The translations under genes were made by a program, and so were the position numbers. DNA of 64,000 nt from Marisediminicola antarctica (lineage in GTDB: Bacteria; Actinomycetota; Actinomycetes; Actinomycetales; Microbacteriaceae): assembly GCF_009930795.1 (NCBI RefSeq), contig NZ_CP017146.1, positions 1,550,001-1,614,000 of the forward strand, read 5' to 3'. The notes below the pieces were generated by a model. The model saw only the letters and a list, made by a program, of their open reading frames with translations. It was not told the origin of the DNA and did not search any database. Shown here piece by piece: positions 1 to 8,289 of the stretch. The stretch's first letter is position 1; the number at the start of each line of letters is the position of its first letter.

Positions 1-908
1 GCCGCCTACCTCTCGATCGTGAATGTGGGGCAGACGTTCTACTCGTTCGGGTGGGAGAGCCTGCTCATCGGCTCATCAAGATCCGCGGGGGAGCGGAGTG
101 GCGTGACCTGACCGCGCTCGACTATCACCATGAGACGCAGCCGATGCCGAATCCGGTGAGCTGGTTCGCGCACCGGCTTCCCACGGGTGTGCACCGGCTC
201 GAGGTGCTCGGCAACCACGTCGTGCAGCTCGGCGTGCCGATCTTCCTCTTCGCCCCGCAGCCCGTCGCCTCGATTGCCGCCACGCTGATTATCGTGACGC
301 GGCTGTTCTTCCCGACGCTCGCAGACTCCAGCGGGGCGGGGGCGCCGATCTGGTTCATCGTGGTCGTGCTCACGGTCACCGCGCTGCTCGTCGTGCTGAG
401 CTATTGGCCAGCCCGCAACCTCGTCGCTCGCCGCCAACTCATGAACGCGAGCTTCAACCGCCACCACCTCGTCAATGCCTATGGCGCGTTCGGAACCGTC
501 ACCAAGCGGCGGAGGGAGGTGGTGGTCGAGGGCACCAGCGCCAGTGAGCCAGACGCCGGGGCGCTGTGGCGGGAGTACGAGTTCACGGGCAAGCCGGGTG
601 ACCCGATGCGGATGCCCCGGCAGTTCGCGCCGTACCACCTGAGACTGGATTGGCAGATGTGGTTCCTCGCGCTCGGTTCGGCCGACACCAGCTGGTTCCA
701 GCGGTTGCTGCTGCGCCTGCTCGAACACGACAGAGCGACCCTGCGCCTGCTGCGGGTGAACCCCTTTCCGGATGCACCGCCGCGGTGGCTACGCGCGCGG
801 GTGTACGACTACCGGTTCACGACGTGGGCGGAGCGCAAGGAAAGCGGGGCGTGGTGGGTACGCACCGAGGTCGGGCTCCTCGTACCGCCGGTGTCCCTGC
901 GCGACTAG
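1..908 (+). pseudogene. Lipase maturation factor family membrane protein, frameshifted and cut by window edge
   Basis: The reading frame starting at base 1 gives YLSIVNVGQTFYSFGWESLL and then runs into a stop at base 106. From base 51, two frames over, the same family resumes with LIKIRGGAEWRDLTALDYHH, a central membrane region and the soluble C-terminal domain to the stop at 908. In lipase maturation factor proteins roughly 50 residues, including a membrane segment, separate these two motifs, so an internal stretch is missing and the frame has shifted. The junction carries two adjacent GCTCATC heptamers, as expected for slippage between short repeats. The stop shares CTAG with the convergent regulator. 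The 5' end lies outside the window. A sequencing or assembly error is the main alternative. Confidence 0.75.
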
Positions 909-1942
909 GGCGCCGCGGGAGTCGTCGTTGCTGCCGCCTCTGGGTTGTTGCACCCGCAGCTGCGCCGGAGCACGAGCGAGGACGGCAGGATGTCGTGGGT
1001 CTCGTCGAGGTTCGACTTGTCGAGGCGGGCGAGCACGCGCTTCATCGCCGTCTCGGCGATGGTCTGGATGCCGGGGTCGACGCTGCTGAGGCCTGGGAAC
1101 GCCCGCGCGGCGAGCTCGGATCCGTCAAACGACATGACGGCGATGTCGCCGGGGACATACAAGTTTGCCTCACGGACGGCACGGATGACGCCAACGGCCT
1201 GCATGTCGGTCGTGACGAAGAAGGCGGTGGGTCGGCTGGACTCGAGGAGCTCCTTCGCCGCGAAGTAGCCGCCGTCGCGATCGTCGTTGCGCGCAATGAG
1301 ACCATCGTCGCAGGGGAGACCGGCCGACTCGAGCGCGGAGCGCCATCCGTTCACGCGCTCCTCGAGCAGGTTCGACACGGATGCGGAACTCGTGACGCAC
1401 GCGACGCGGGTATGGCCGTGCACCTCGACGAGGTGCCGAACCGCCGTGGCCGCGCTCTCACAGCTCTCCGCAACGACCGACGACACGCCGAGCCCGTGCG
1501 GGATCGTGTCGAGAATAAGCACGGGGAGGCCCTTGGCTGCGATCTCGGCCAGGTGGCCCGCGTTCACGCCGAGCATGATGACGGCGTCGACCTGGCGGTC
1601 CGCGTAGGTGCGCAGGTAGCGCTTCTCGCGCTCGAGGTCGTGTCCGACGGTGCCGATGAACAGCACATAGCCGGCATCGTAGGCGATGTCTTCGATCGCG
1701 CGCACGAGAGACGCGGTGGCCGGGTTGTTGAGGTCGGGCACCATGAGCCCGATCGACATCGTCGAAGACCGGCGCAGCGCCTGCGCGATCGCGTTGGGGC
1801 GGTATCCGGTCTCGAGAATCGCCTGCTCGATGCGAGCACGCGCGGCGGCGGAAACCGGGCGGGAGCCGGGGTTGAGCACGTAGCTCACCACTGCCGGCGA
1901 AACGCCAGCACGACGCGCCACATCTGCCCGCGTGACTGCCAC
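905..1942 (-). CDS. LacI family transcriptional regulator
   Basis: A 345-residue LacI/GalR regulator starting at GTG. The N-terminal helix-turn-helix (about residues 3-25, VTRADVARRAGVSPAVVSYV) and hinge (to about 55) are followed by a periplasmic-binding-protein-like effector domain. It ends in the RRSCGC tail common in actinobacterial members. It probably represses a sugar-utilisation gene, but no transport or catabolic gene is adjacent, so effector and target are unknown. A perfect inverted repeat lies about 20 bp upstream of its start and may be its own operator. The 3' end overlaps the pseudogene stop by 4 bp. Confidence 0.9.
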   Translation of the reverse strand: MAVTRADVARRAGVSPAVVSYVLNPGSRPVSAAARARIEQAILETGYRPNAIAQALRRSSTMSIGLMVPDLNNPATASLVRAIEDIAYDAGYVLFIGTVGHDLEREKRYLRTYADRQVDAVIMLGVNAGHLAEIAAKGLPVLILDTIPHGLGVSSVVAESCESAATAVRHLVEVHGHTRVACVTSSASVSNLLEERVNGWRSALESAGLPCDDGLIARNDDRDGGYFAAKELLESSRPTAFFVTTDMQAVGVIRAVREANLYVPGDIAVMSFDGSELAARAFPGLSSVDPGIQTIAETAMKRVLARLDKSNLDETHDILPSSLVLRRSCGCNNPEAAATTTPAAP

Positions 1943-1961
1943 AGTCGTCCCCTGCCCCTTT

Positions 1962-1977
1962 TAGTCTCTCAAGACTA
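1962..1977. promoter_or_regulatory. Inverted repeat upstream of the LacI gene, candidate operator
   Basis: TAGTCT-CTCA-AGACTA has perfect 6-bp arms and lies between the divergent LacI regulator and the nitrilase-family gene. Position and symmetry fit autoregulation. It lacks the CG centre typical of many LacI operators, so the assignment is tentative. Confidence 0.4.
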
Positions 1978-2003
1978 GCCCCCGCCGCAGTGCGGCTTCG
2001 GCC

Positions 2004-2009
2004 TACGCT
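2004..2009 (+). promoter_or_regulatory. -10 hexamer TACGCT, leaderless promoter of the carbon-nitrogen hydrolase
   Basis: TACGCT ends 6 nt before the ATG at 2016, so transcription should begin at or next to the start codon. No Shine-Dalgarno sequence is visible. This is one of a set of identically spaced hexamers in the window. Confidence 0.5.
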
Positions 2010-2015
2010 GGGCGG

Positions 2016-2840
2016 ATGTACAATTTTCGCCCGGCCGATTCGACTGCTATTGCCGTAGCGCAATTCGCCCCGACTGTCGATCGTGCGGCCAACCTCGAGA
2101 AGGTGAGAGATCTCGCAACACTGGCGGCGTCCCGAGGAGCCAAGCTCGTCGTTTTTCCCGAGTACTCAGCCTTCTTTGAGTCCCAGCTCGGCCCGGAATC
2201 CGTCGCCGCGGCAGAACCGCTCGACGGGGAGTTCGTCGCCGCGCTCGGCGCGATCGCGAAGGTTCTCGGCATACACCTTGTAGCGGGCATGCTCGAGACC
2301 ACGACCGACCCGACGCGCCTGTCGAATACCCTCGTCGCCGTCGACCCTGGCGGTCTGCTTGTCGCGAAATATCGCAAGATGCACCTCTACGACGCGTTCG
2401 GCCAGAGCGAGAGCGACTTCGTTGTCGCTGGCCCGATCGAGCCGCCCGAGACCTTCACCATCGACGGCCTCACGATCGGACTGCAGACCTGCTACGACAT
2501 CAGGTTTCCCGAAGTCACCCGCCGTCTTGCCGATGCGGGGGTGGATGTCGTTCTGCTGCCGTCGGAATGGGTGCGCGGGCCGCTCAAGGAACATCATTGG
2601 CGCACCCTGGTGACGGCTAGGGCGCTGGAGAACACCCTCTACATCGCTGCGGCCGACCAGGCACCGCCGATCGGCGCCGGCAACAGCATGATCGTCGACC
2701 CCATGGGGGTCGAGCTCGCGACGGTGGGCGAACAGATCGACGTCGGGATCGCGTGGGTGTCGAGGACCCGCATCAAGGAGGTCAGGGCCCGCAACCCCGC
2801 GCTCGCGTTGCGCCGCTTCGTCATCACGGAGCGCAGCTAG
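2016..2840 (+). CDS. Carbon-nitrogen hydrolase (nitrilase superfamily)
   Basis: A 274-residue single-domain cytosolic amidohydrolase. The catalytic triad of the family is readable: Glu49 in VVFPEYSAFF, Lys121 in YRKMHLYDAF and Cys159 in LQTCYDIRFPE. Known family members hydrolyse amides such as deaminated glutathione or omega-amides. The substrate here cannot be told from sequence, although the neighbouring aminotransferase would suit an omega-amidase/transaminase pairing (inference). It converges on that aminotransferase with 11 bp between stops. The ATG is supported by a correctly spaced -10 hexamer. Confidence 0.85.
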   Translation: MYNFRPADSTAIAVAQFAPTVDRAANLEKVRDLATLAASRGAKLVVFPEYSAFFESQLGPESVAAAEPLDGEFVAALGAIAKVLGIHLVAGMLETTTDPTRLSNTLVAVDPGGLLVAKYRKMHLYDAFGQSESDFVVAGPIEPPETFTIDGLTIGLQTCYDIRFPEVTRRLADAGVDVVLLPSEWVRGPLKEHHWRTLVTARALENTLYIAAADQAPPIGAGNSMIVDPMGVELATVGEQIDVGIAWVSRTRIKEVRARNPALALRRFVITERS

Positions 2841-2851
2841 CCGGGGGTCCG

Positions 2852-4048
2852 TCAGCGTGCGAGGCGCTCCAGCTGGACGGATGCCCGTTCGAGCACCTCG
2901 ACCCGCTTGCAGAACGCGAAGCGCACGAGCGAGCGGTACTCGTGGCGATTCTCCTCGTGCACGAACGAGGTGAGCGGAATCGCCGCGACGCCCGCGAGCT
3001 CGGGGAGAGCACGGCAGAACTCTGCGCTGTCGGGGTAGCCCAGCCCCGCAGCATCCGCGACGACGAAGTATCCGCCCTTCGGTTGGGAGATCGAGAACCC
3101 CGCCGCCACGAGCCCGGCGGAGAGAACGTCACGCTTGTGGCGCAGGTCGTCGGCGAGTTCGTGGAAAAACGTGTCGGGCAGCTGGAGGCCGACCGCGATC
3201 GCGGGCTGGAACGGCGCACCGTTGACGTAGGTGAGGAACTGCTTCACGGCCATGATCGCTGTCACGAGTTCCGGCGGGGCGGTAATCCATCCGATCTTCC
3301 ACCCGGTGGTGTTGAATGTCTTCCCGCCGCTCGAGATCGTGACTGTGCGCTCCCGGGCTCCCGGCAGCGAGGCGATCGGGATGTGGGGTTCGTCGAAGAT
3401 CAGGTGCTCATACACCTCGTCGGTCACGACGATCGCGTCGTGCTTGTGCGCGAGCTCGACGATGAGTTCGAGCGTCTCGCGCGGGAGCACCGCACCGGTG
3501 GGGTTGTGCGGATTGTTGATGAGGATGAGACGGGTGCGGTCGGTCACCGCCGCGCGCAGGTCGTCGTGATCGGGGAGGAAGCGGGGTGCCCGGAGCGGCA
3601 CGGTGCGGTGCGTCGCTCTGCTCAGCCCGATCATCGCGGCATAGGAGTCGTAGAACGGCTCGAGCGTGACGACCTCGTCCCCGTCGTCGGCGAGGGCGAG
3701 GATCGTGGCCGCGAGCGCCTCGGTGGCTCCCGCCGTGACGAGCACCTCCCTGTCCGGGTCGACCCAGATGCCGTAGAAGCGCTCCTGATGCTCGGCGATG
3801 GCCTCACGCAGAACGGGCATCCCCAGGCCGGGCGGGTACTGGTTCATTCCGCTTGCGATGGCGCGCTGCGCTGCGACCAGCACCTCCTGGGGGCCGTCCT
3901 GGTCGGGGAAGCCCTGGCCGAGGTTGATCGCCCCCGTGGCGGCAGCGAGAGCGGACATCTCAGCGAAGATCGTTGAGCGGAGTTTGCCGTCGTCGCCGAG
4001 AAGCATGGCGGCGCGGGCGGTTCGAGCCCAGGCTCCGGATATCGTCAT
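2852..4048 (-). CDS. Class I/II pyridoxal-phosphate aminotransferase (DapC / methionine aminotransferase-like)
   Basis: A 398-residue fold-type I aminotransferase. Visible motifs are NLGQGFPDQDGP near the N-terminus, NNPHNPTG (PLP/substrate loop), TDEVYEHL, and SSGGKTFNTTGWKIGW with the Schiff-base lysine. It resembles the YbdL/kynurenine aminotransferase/DapC group, so methionine, glutamine or N-succinyl-diaminopimelate transamination are possible; I cannot separate them. I prefer the ATG at 4048 over an in-frame TTG at 4057 because TAGGTT lies 7 nt before the ATG, and the TTG overlaps that hexamer. Confidence 0.85.
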   Translation of the reverse strand: MTISGAWARTARAAMLLGDDGKLRSTIFAEMSALAAATGAINLGQGFPDQDGPQEVLVAAQRAIASGMNQYPPGLGMPVLREAIAEHQERFYGIWVDPDREVLVTAGATEALAATILALADDGDEVVTLEPFYDSYAAMIGLSRATHRTVPLRAPRFLPDHDDLRAAVTDRTRLILINNPHNPTGAVLPRETLELIVELAHKHDAIVVTDEVYEHLIFDEPHIPIASLPGARERTVTISSGGKTFNTTGWKIGWITAPPELVTAIMAVKQFLTYVNGAPFQPAIAVGLQLPDTFFHELADDLRHKRDVLSAGLVAAGFSISQPKGGYFVVADAAGLGYPDSAEFCRALPELAGVAAIPLTSFVHEENRHEYRSLVRFAFCKRVEVLERASVQLERLAR

Positions 4049-4055
4049 GGCCTCC

Positions 4056-4061
4056 AACCTA
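4056..4061 (-). promoter_or_regulatory. -10 hexamer TAGGTT, leaderless promoter of the aminotransferase
   Basis: Read on the minus strand, TAGGTT is followed by 7 nt and then the ATG at 4048. It argues for that start and against the upstream TTG. Confidence 0.45.
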
Positions 4062-4106
4062 TCGCGTGGGTTGTGGATAGATCTGGCGCGAGATCCTCCC
4101 GGGGCC

Positions 4107-4112
4107 TAGCGT
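4107..4112 (+). promoter_or_regulatory. -10 hexamer TAGCGT, leaderless promoter of the lipoprotein gene
   Basis: TAGCGT ends 6 nt before the ATG at 4119 and there is no ribosome binding site. Confidence 0.45.
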
Positions 4113-4118
4113 CGGCTC

Positions 4119-4685
4119 ATGAGGAAGTATCCGCGCGCCTCGCTGCTGGCGTTGGCCGCGCTCGCCGCATTCGCATTGAGCGGATGCTTCGCGGCGACCC
4201 CCGTCGAACCTCCCGCCCCGACGGCAAGCGCCACCCCCGTGTTCGCGTCGGAGGAGGAGGCACTGGCGGCGGCGACGGAGGCCTATGCGGCGTATCAGCA
4301 GGCAGTCGACGGCGCATTGACGACTTATGAAATTGATCGACTCAGCAAGGTATCGGTTGGCACTGCTCTCGAAGAGGCAGTTTCGTCCGTTGCTGAATTT
4401 GTGGAAAGCGATCAGCGTCAATTCGGATCGTCGGCGGTCAAAGTCGTGTCCATAGTCGATGCCTCGTCCCTCGTCGATGGCTCTGAGTTAGACCAATTCC
4501 TCCAGATTTATGCTTGTCTCGATCTCGGTGGAACCGATGTCCTTGATGGAGAAGGCCGCTCAGTAGTACCGGCCGGGAGTGCCCGCGTCTATCCGTTGAT
4601 TGCGACCCTGACATGGTCAGATCAAGCCTCTCGTCTTCTGGTTAGTAGCGAGGAGAGCTGGGATGGTAAGAACTTCTGCGCGTAA
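4119..4685 (+). CDS. Uncharacterised secreted lipoprotein
   Basis: 188 residues. A lipoprotein signal peptide of about 22 residues ends in the lipobox LSGC, followed by a Pro/Thr/Ala linker, so it is exported and lipid-anchored. I recognise no domain in the mature part, which is acidic and ends near a C-terminal cysteine (KNFCA) that may pair with the cysteine in YACLDLGG. From about 4310 to 4660 the DNA is visibly AT-richer than its neighbours, with codons such as AAA, GAA and TTA, hinting at separate origin. Its end overlaps the next gene by 23 bp, so the two are probably co-expressed. Confidence 0.8.
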   Translation: MRKYPRASLLALAALAAFALSGCFAATPVEPPAPTASATPVFASEEEALAAATEAYAAYQQAVDGALTTYEIDRLSKVSVGTALEEAVSSVAEFVESDQRQFGSSAVKVVSIVDASSLVDGSELDQFLQIYACLDLGGTDVLDGEGRSVVPAGSARVYPLIATLTWSDQASRLLVSSEESWDGKNFCA

Positions 4686-5499
4686 GGGAAGGGGGCTGCG
4701 GGTTTGGATCGGCTTGGCGGTCTGCGTGCTTGTTGCATTGACGGTTCCGGTGGGACCGCCTGCGACAGCTGGGGAATGCTCCCCGGGGGATCTGAGGAAC
4801 GGCTCCTGTCCTCCTCCATCCGCCATCACTCCCATCGTGAATCCGGACGGCGTCGGGCTCGGGGCGTCCGCCACCCTTCCGGGGTCAGCGCCGCGGCCGA
4901 GTGCCGGCGGGGAAGCGGCGACGGTCAACGCCCAGGCACCTCGAGCACCGATCTGCGATCCCACCGGCCGGGTCTGCCGCGACCAGTTCACCGTTACTGG
5001 CCCGCTCGACGGGCGCGGCCCGATCACCCTCAGCGATCTCGTCAACTTCCGCCCTCTGGTCCAGGTGCATCGGGTGCAGCCGGACGGCTGGTCGGTCGTC
5101 GGGCTCCACACGAACTTCTACACCGCAACCGTTGCCCAGGTGCAGGACGACCTGCTGCTCGGCATCCCCGCCTCGGTGCGGTTCACTCCGGTGACCTACC
5201 GCTGGGACTACGGAGACGGCGAGTCCGCAACAACGCAGACGGGCGGACGCTCGTGGAGCGACCTCGGGCTGGATGAATTCGATCGCACGCCCACGAGCCA
5301 CGTCTATACGAGATCCGGAACCTTCGACATCACCCTCGCGGTCGACTTCGGAGCGGAATACCGCTTCGGTGAGGCCGGGTGGATTCCGATCGCCGGCTCC
5401 GTCAGCGTGCCGGCGAACAGCTTGACTGTGTCGGCCAGCGAGGCGAAAACAGTTCTCGTGGGAAGGGAGTGCACCGCGCGTGCGTTACTCGGGTGTTGA
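4663..5499 (+). CDS. Secreted PKD-like domain protein
   Basis: 278 residues. A basic N-terminus plus hydrophobic segment (about residues 10-36) forms a Sec signal peptide. The C-terminal half has the PKD signature: YRWDYGDGES around residue 183, followed by SHVYTRSGTFDITLAV. PKD domains are Ig-like folds of extracellular proteins, so a surface or secreted role is likely. There is no sortase motif or C-terminal membrane anchor. It overlaps the upstream lipoprotein by 23 bp, which suggests a two-gene unit acting outside the membrane. Function unknown. Confidence 0.75.
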   Translation: MVRTSARKGRGLRVWIGLAVCVLVALTVPVGPPATAGECSPGDLRNGSCPPPSAITPIVNPDGVGLGASATLPGSAPRPSAGGEAATVNAQAPRAPICDPTGRVCRDQFTVTGPLDGRGPITLSDLVNFRPLVQVHRVQPDGWSVVGLHTNFYTATVAQVQDDLLLGIPASVRFTPVTYRWDYGDGESATTQTGGRSWSDLGLDEFDRTPTSHVYTRSGTFDITLAVDFGAEYRFGEAGWIPIAGSVSVPANSLTVSASEAKTVLVGRECTARALLGC

Positions 5500-5506
5500 G
5501 CATCCC

Positions 5507-5527
5507 GACCCCCGAATTACCGGGGTC
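5507..5527 (+). terminator. Hairpin after the lipoprotein/PKD pair
   Basis: GACCCC pairs with GGGGTC around a 9-nt loop, 8 bp after the PKD-gene stop. No U-run follows, so any terminator role would be Rho-assisted or weak. Confidence 0.35.
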
Positions 5528-5622
5528 GCAACCGTTCACCAGCCAAGGCCCGCTCACAGCGTGGACAAATAGAATGTACAGGTTGGGGGGGAAAGCTGAC
5601 AGCGCTTGGAAGGAGCACCCTT

Positions 5623-7161
5623 ATGACTGACGAGAACCACAACCAGAATCCCGGCTCCGAAACGCCCGAAAACCCGAACGACGCGAACGCCACGCGGCCC
5701 CTCGGCGACCAGCAGGCGGACTCGCCCTTCTCGCACGCTCCCACGGCGCCGGTCACCCCCGCACCAACGAACGACGGTCCGCCCGCGCCGCCGGCCACGA
5801 CTCCCTCCTCCGGGTACGGCCAGCCCGCCGCGCCGCCCCCCTCCGGTTACGTACCGCCTGCACCTGGTGTGGTTCCCCCCGCGTTCCGCGCGAATGCGAC
5901 CACCGAGGTTCTCAACCCAGAGGGCTTCCCCTCGGCGCCGGCACCGGCCGCGAACAAGCCGGCGAAGCGCGGATCGAGCGTCAGCCTGATCGCCGCGCTC
6001 GCCATCGGCGCGCTCGTGGGCGGAGTCTCCGGCGCCGGAGTGACCGCAATCGCGATGGGCTCCGCACCGGTGAGCGAGACGTCGAACTCGTCGAACGGGC
6101 CCGCAAACATCACCGTGAACGACCCGTCCAACGCCACCACGGTCACTGCGGTCGCCGCGGCCGCCGGTCCATCCGTCGTCACCATTTCGGTAGCCGACGG
6201 CTCCGGCGCGGGCGGAACAGGCTCGGGCGTGATCATCAGCGAGGACGGCTACGTTCTCACCAACGCCCACGTCGTCACCCTCGACGGCGCGGCCGGATCC
6301 CCGACCGTCTCGGTGCAGGCCAGCGATGGTCGGCTTTACAAGGCCGAGATCGTCGGGGCCGACCCCATTTCAGACCTCGCGGTCATCAAGATCGACGGTG
6401 GCAATGACTTCGAGGCGGCGGAATTCGCCGACTCGGGCGCGCTCAACGTCGGCGACTCCGCGATCGCGATTGGCGCCCCGCTCGGATTGTCCAATACCGT
6501 AACGACCGGCATCGTGAGCTCGCTCAACCGCAGTATCACGGTTGCATCGTCGGCCGCGCCCCAGACCCCGGACAGCGAGGCGCCCGACGGCACCGACCCG
6601 TTCGACTTCTGGCGCTTCGACACTCCCGAAGGCGGCGGCCCCGCGCCGTCGGGATCGTCCACCATCGCGCTGTCGGTAATCCAGACGGATGCCGCGATCA
6701 ACCCCGGCAACTCCGGCGGCGCCCTGCTCGACAGCGATGGCAAGGTCATCGGCATCAACGTCGCGATCGCGAGCGCCGGCGGGGGAGGACAGTCGACGGC
6801 CGGAAGCATCGGTGTCGGCTTCGCGATCCCCTCGAATGTCGCCAAGCGCGTCGCCCAGGAGCTGATCGAGACCGGCACTGGAAGCCACGGACTCCTTGGT
6901 GCGACCGTGTCCGACGTGACGAGCGACACGGCGCCGGTCGTCGGCGCGCAGATCCAGCAGGTGTCGCCCGGTGGAGCCGCAGCAGATGGCGGCCTCAAGT
7001 CCGGTGACATCATCACCTCGATCAACGGTCTACCGGTGACGGGAAAGACCGACCTGACCGCCCAGGTGCGCGCACTTCCGGCCGGTGCCGAGGCCGAGAT
7101 CACCTACGTGCGCGACGGAAAGCGCGCGACGACAGGGGTCACGCTCGGTTCCCTCGGCTAG
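5623..7161 (+). CDS. Membrane-anchored HtrA/DegP-type serine protease with PDZ domain
   Basis: 512 residues. A Pro-rich cytoplasmic N-terminal region (about 1-115) is followed by one transmembrane segment (about 118-145), an extracytoplasmic trypsin-like domain and a C-terminal PDZ domain (about 415-505). The catalytic triad is His216 (TNAHVV), Asp251 (SDLAVIKI) and Ser364 (NPGNSGGAL). Proteins of this layout (PepD/HtrA of actinobacteria) degrade or chaperone misfolded envelope proteins. The ATG is preceded by GGAAGGA at good spacing, with a likely -10 TAGAAT at 5570-5575. It sits just upstream of the cell-wall glycopolymer genes. Confidence 0.92.
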   Translation: MTDENHNQNPGSETPENPNDANATRPLGDQQADSPFSHAPTAPVTPAPTNDGPPAPPATTPSSGYGQPAAPPPSGYVPPAPGVVPPAFRANATTEVLNPEGFPSAPAPAANKPAKRGSSVSLIAALAIGALVGGVSGAGVTAIAMGSAPVSETSNSSNGPANITVNDPSNATTVTAVAAAAGPSVVTISVADGSGAGGTGSGVIISEDGYVLTNAHVVTLDGAAGSPTVSVQASDGRLYKAEIVGADPISDLAVIKIDGGNDFEAAEFADSGALNVGDSAIAIGAPLGLSNTVTTGIVSSLNRSITVASSAAPQTPDSEAPDGTDPFDFWRFDTPEGGGPAPSGSSTIALSVIQTDAAINPGNSGGALLDSDGKVIGINVAIASAGGGGQSTAGSIGVGFAIPSNVAKRVAQELIETGTGSHGLLGATVSDVTSDTAPVVGAQIQQVSPGGAAADGGLKSGDIITSINGLPVTGKTDLTAQVRALPAGAEAEITYVRDGKRATTGVTLGSLG

Positions 7162-7192
7162 GGGGATGGCGGGCTGTTAGGCTCGGGCAAGC

Positions 7193-8284
7193 TTGCCGGA
7201 TAAGCCGCCGGTGACGCATTTGCCCGAGCCTGGCCGTACGACTGGACTGCATGTGACGAGCGAGACATCTCCCGGGGTGTCTTACGTGATGCCCGTTCTC
7301 AACGAGGTCGATCACATTGAGGCGGCGGTGCTGAGCCTCACCGGTCAGGACTACGAGGGACCGTGCGAGGTCGTGCTCGCGCTCGGTCCGAGCGTCGACG
7401 GCACGAACGACGTGATCGACGAGCTCGCCCGGGCCGATCCCCGCATCCGTCGGATCGAGAACGAGCTCGGCTCGACGCCGGGCGGGCTGAACGCGGCCAT
7501 CCGTGCGTCGACGCATCCGATCGTGGTCAGGGTGGACGCCCATTCGGTGCTGCCGAGGGATTACACCCGGATTGCCGTCGCCACACTCCTGCGCACGGGG
7601 GCCGACAACGTCGGCGGGATCATGCAGGCTGAGGGGGAGACCCCGTTCGAGAAGGCCGTTGCGAGGGCCTACGGGGCCCGTGCCGGCCTCGGCGGCACCC
7701 CGCACCACGTCGGTGGTCGGGAGGGGCCGTCGGAGACTGCCTATCTCGGCGTGTTCCAGCGGCATCGTCTGGTCGAGGTCGGGCTTTTCGACGAGGGGAT
7801 CAAGCGCGGCCAGGACTGGGAACTCAACCGCCGGCTGCGCGCGACGGGTGGCACGGTGTGGTTCACCCCCGACCTGAAGGTCGTCTACCGGCCGCGCTCA
7901 AGCCTGCGCAAGCTCATCCGCCAGTTCGTCGCCACGGGACTGTGGCGCGGCGAACTCGCCCGCCGCTTCCCGCGCGCGAACTCGGTGCGCTACTTCGTGC
8001 CGCCGATAATGGTGCTGGGGGTGACGGCCGGCCTCCTGCTCGGCGTCACCGGACTCTTCTCGCTTGGAACCACGGGAGGTGCCCTCGCGTTCTCCCTGGC
8101 CGTGCCCGCCCTCTACCTCGCCTTCGTGGTCGTCGCGTCCGTGCCCGTCGTGCGCAGCGACGGTGTGCGTAGCGCGCTCTGGTATCTCGTAGTCTTGCCG
8201 TGCATCCACTTCGGGTGGGGCATCGGCTTCGTGCTCGGCTTCCTGAAGCTGACCAGGAACATCACGGCACATACGGGAAGGTGA
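7193..8284 (+). CDS. Family 2 glycosyltransferase with C-terminal membrane segments
   Basis: 363 residues. A GT-A domain opens with SYVMPVLNEVDHIEAAVLSL and has VRVDAHS as the metal-binding region and GQDWELNRRLR as the acceptor-side motif. Three or so hydrophobic segments follow (about 260-355). Such enzymes add sugars to lipid-linked acceptors at the inner face of the membrane. The first possible start is TTG at 7193; an in-frame GTG at 7253 would give a more usual N-terminus, and neither has a strong ribosome binding site. It is the first gene of the glycopolymer locus, 5 bp before the CDP-alcohol phosphotransferase. The sugar donor is unknown. Confidence 0.85.
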   Translation: MPDKPPVTHLPEPGRTTGLHVTSETSPGVSYVMPVLNEVDHIEAAVLSLTGQDYEGPCEVVLALGPSVDGTNDVIDELARADPRIRRIENELGSTPGGLNAAIRASTHPIVVRVDAHSVLPRDYTRIAVATLLRTGADNVGGIMQAEGETPFEKAVARAYGARAGLGGTPHHVGGREGPSETAYLGVFQRHRLVEVGLFDEGIKRGQDWELNRRLRATGGTVWFTPDLKVVYRPRSSLRKLIRQFVATGLWRGELARRFPRANSVRYFVPPIMVLGVTAGLLLGVTGLFSLGTTGGALAFSLAVPALYLAFVVVASVPVVRSDGVRSALWYLVVLPCIHFGWGIGFVLGFLKLTRNITAHTGR

Positions 8285-8289
8285 CTGGA

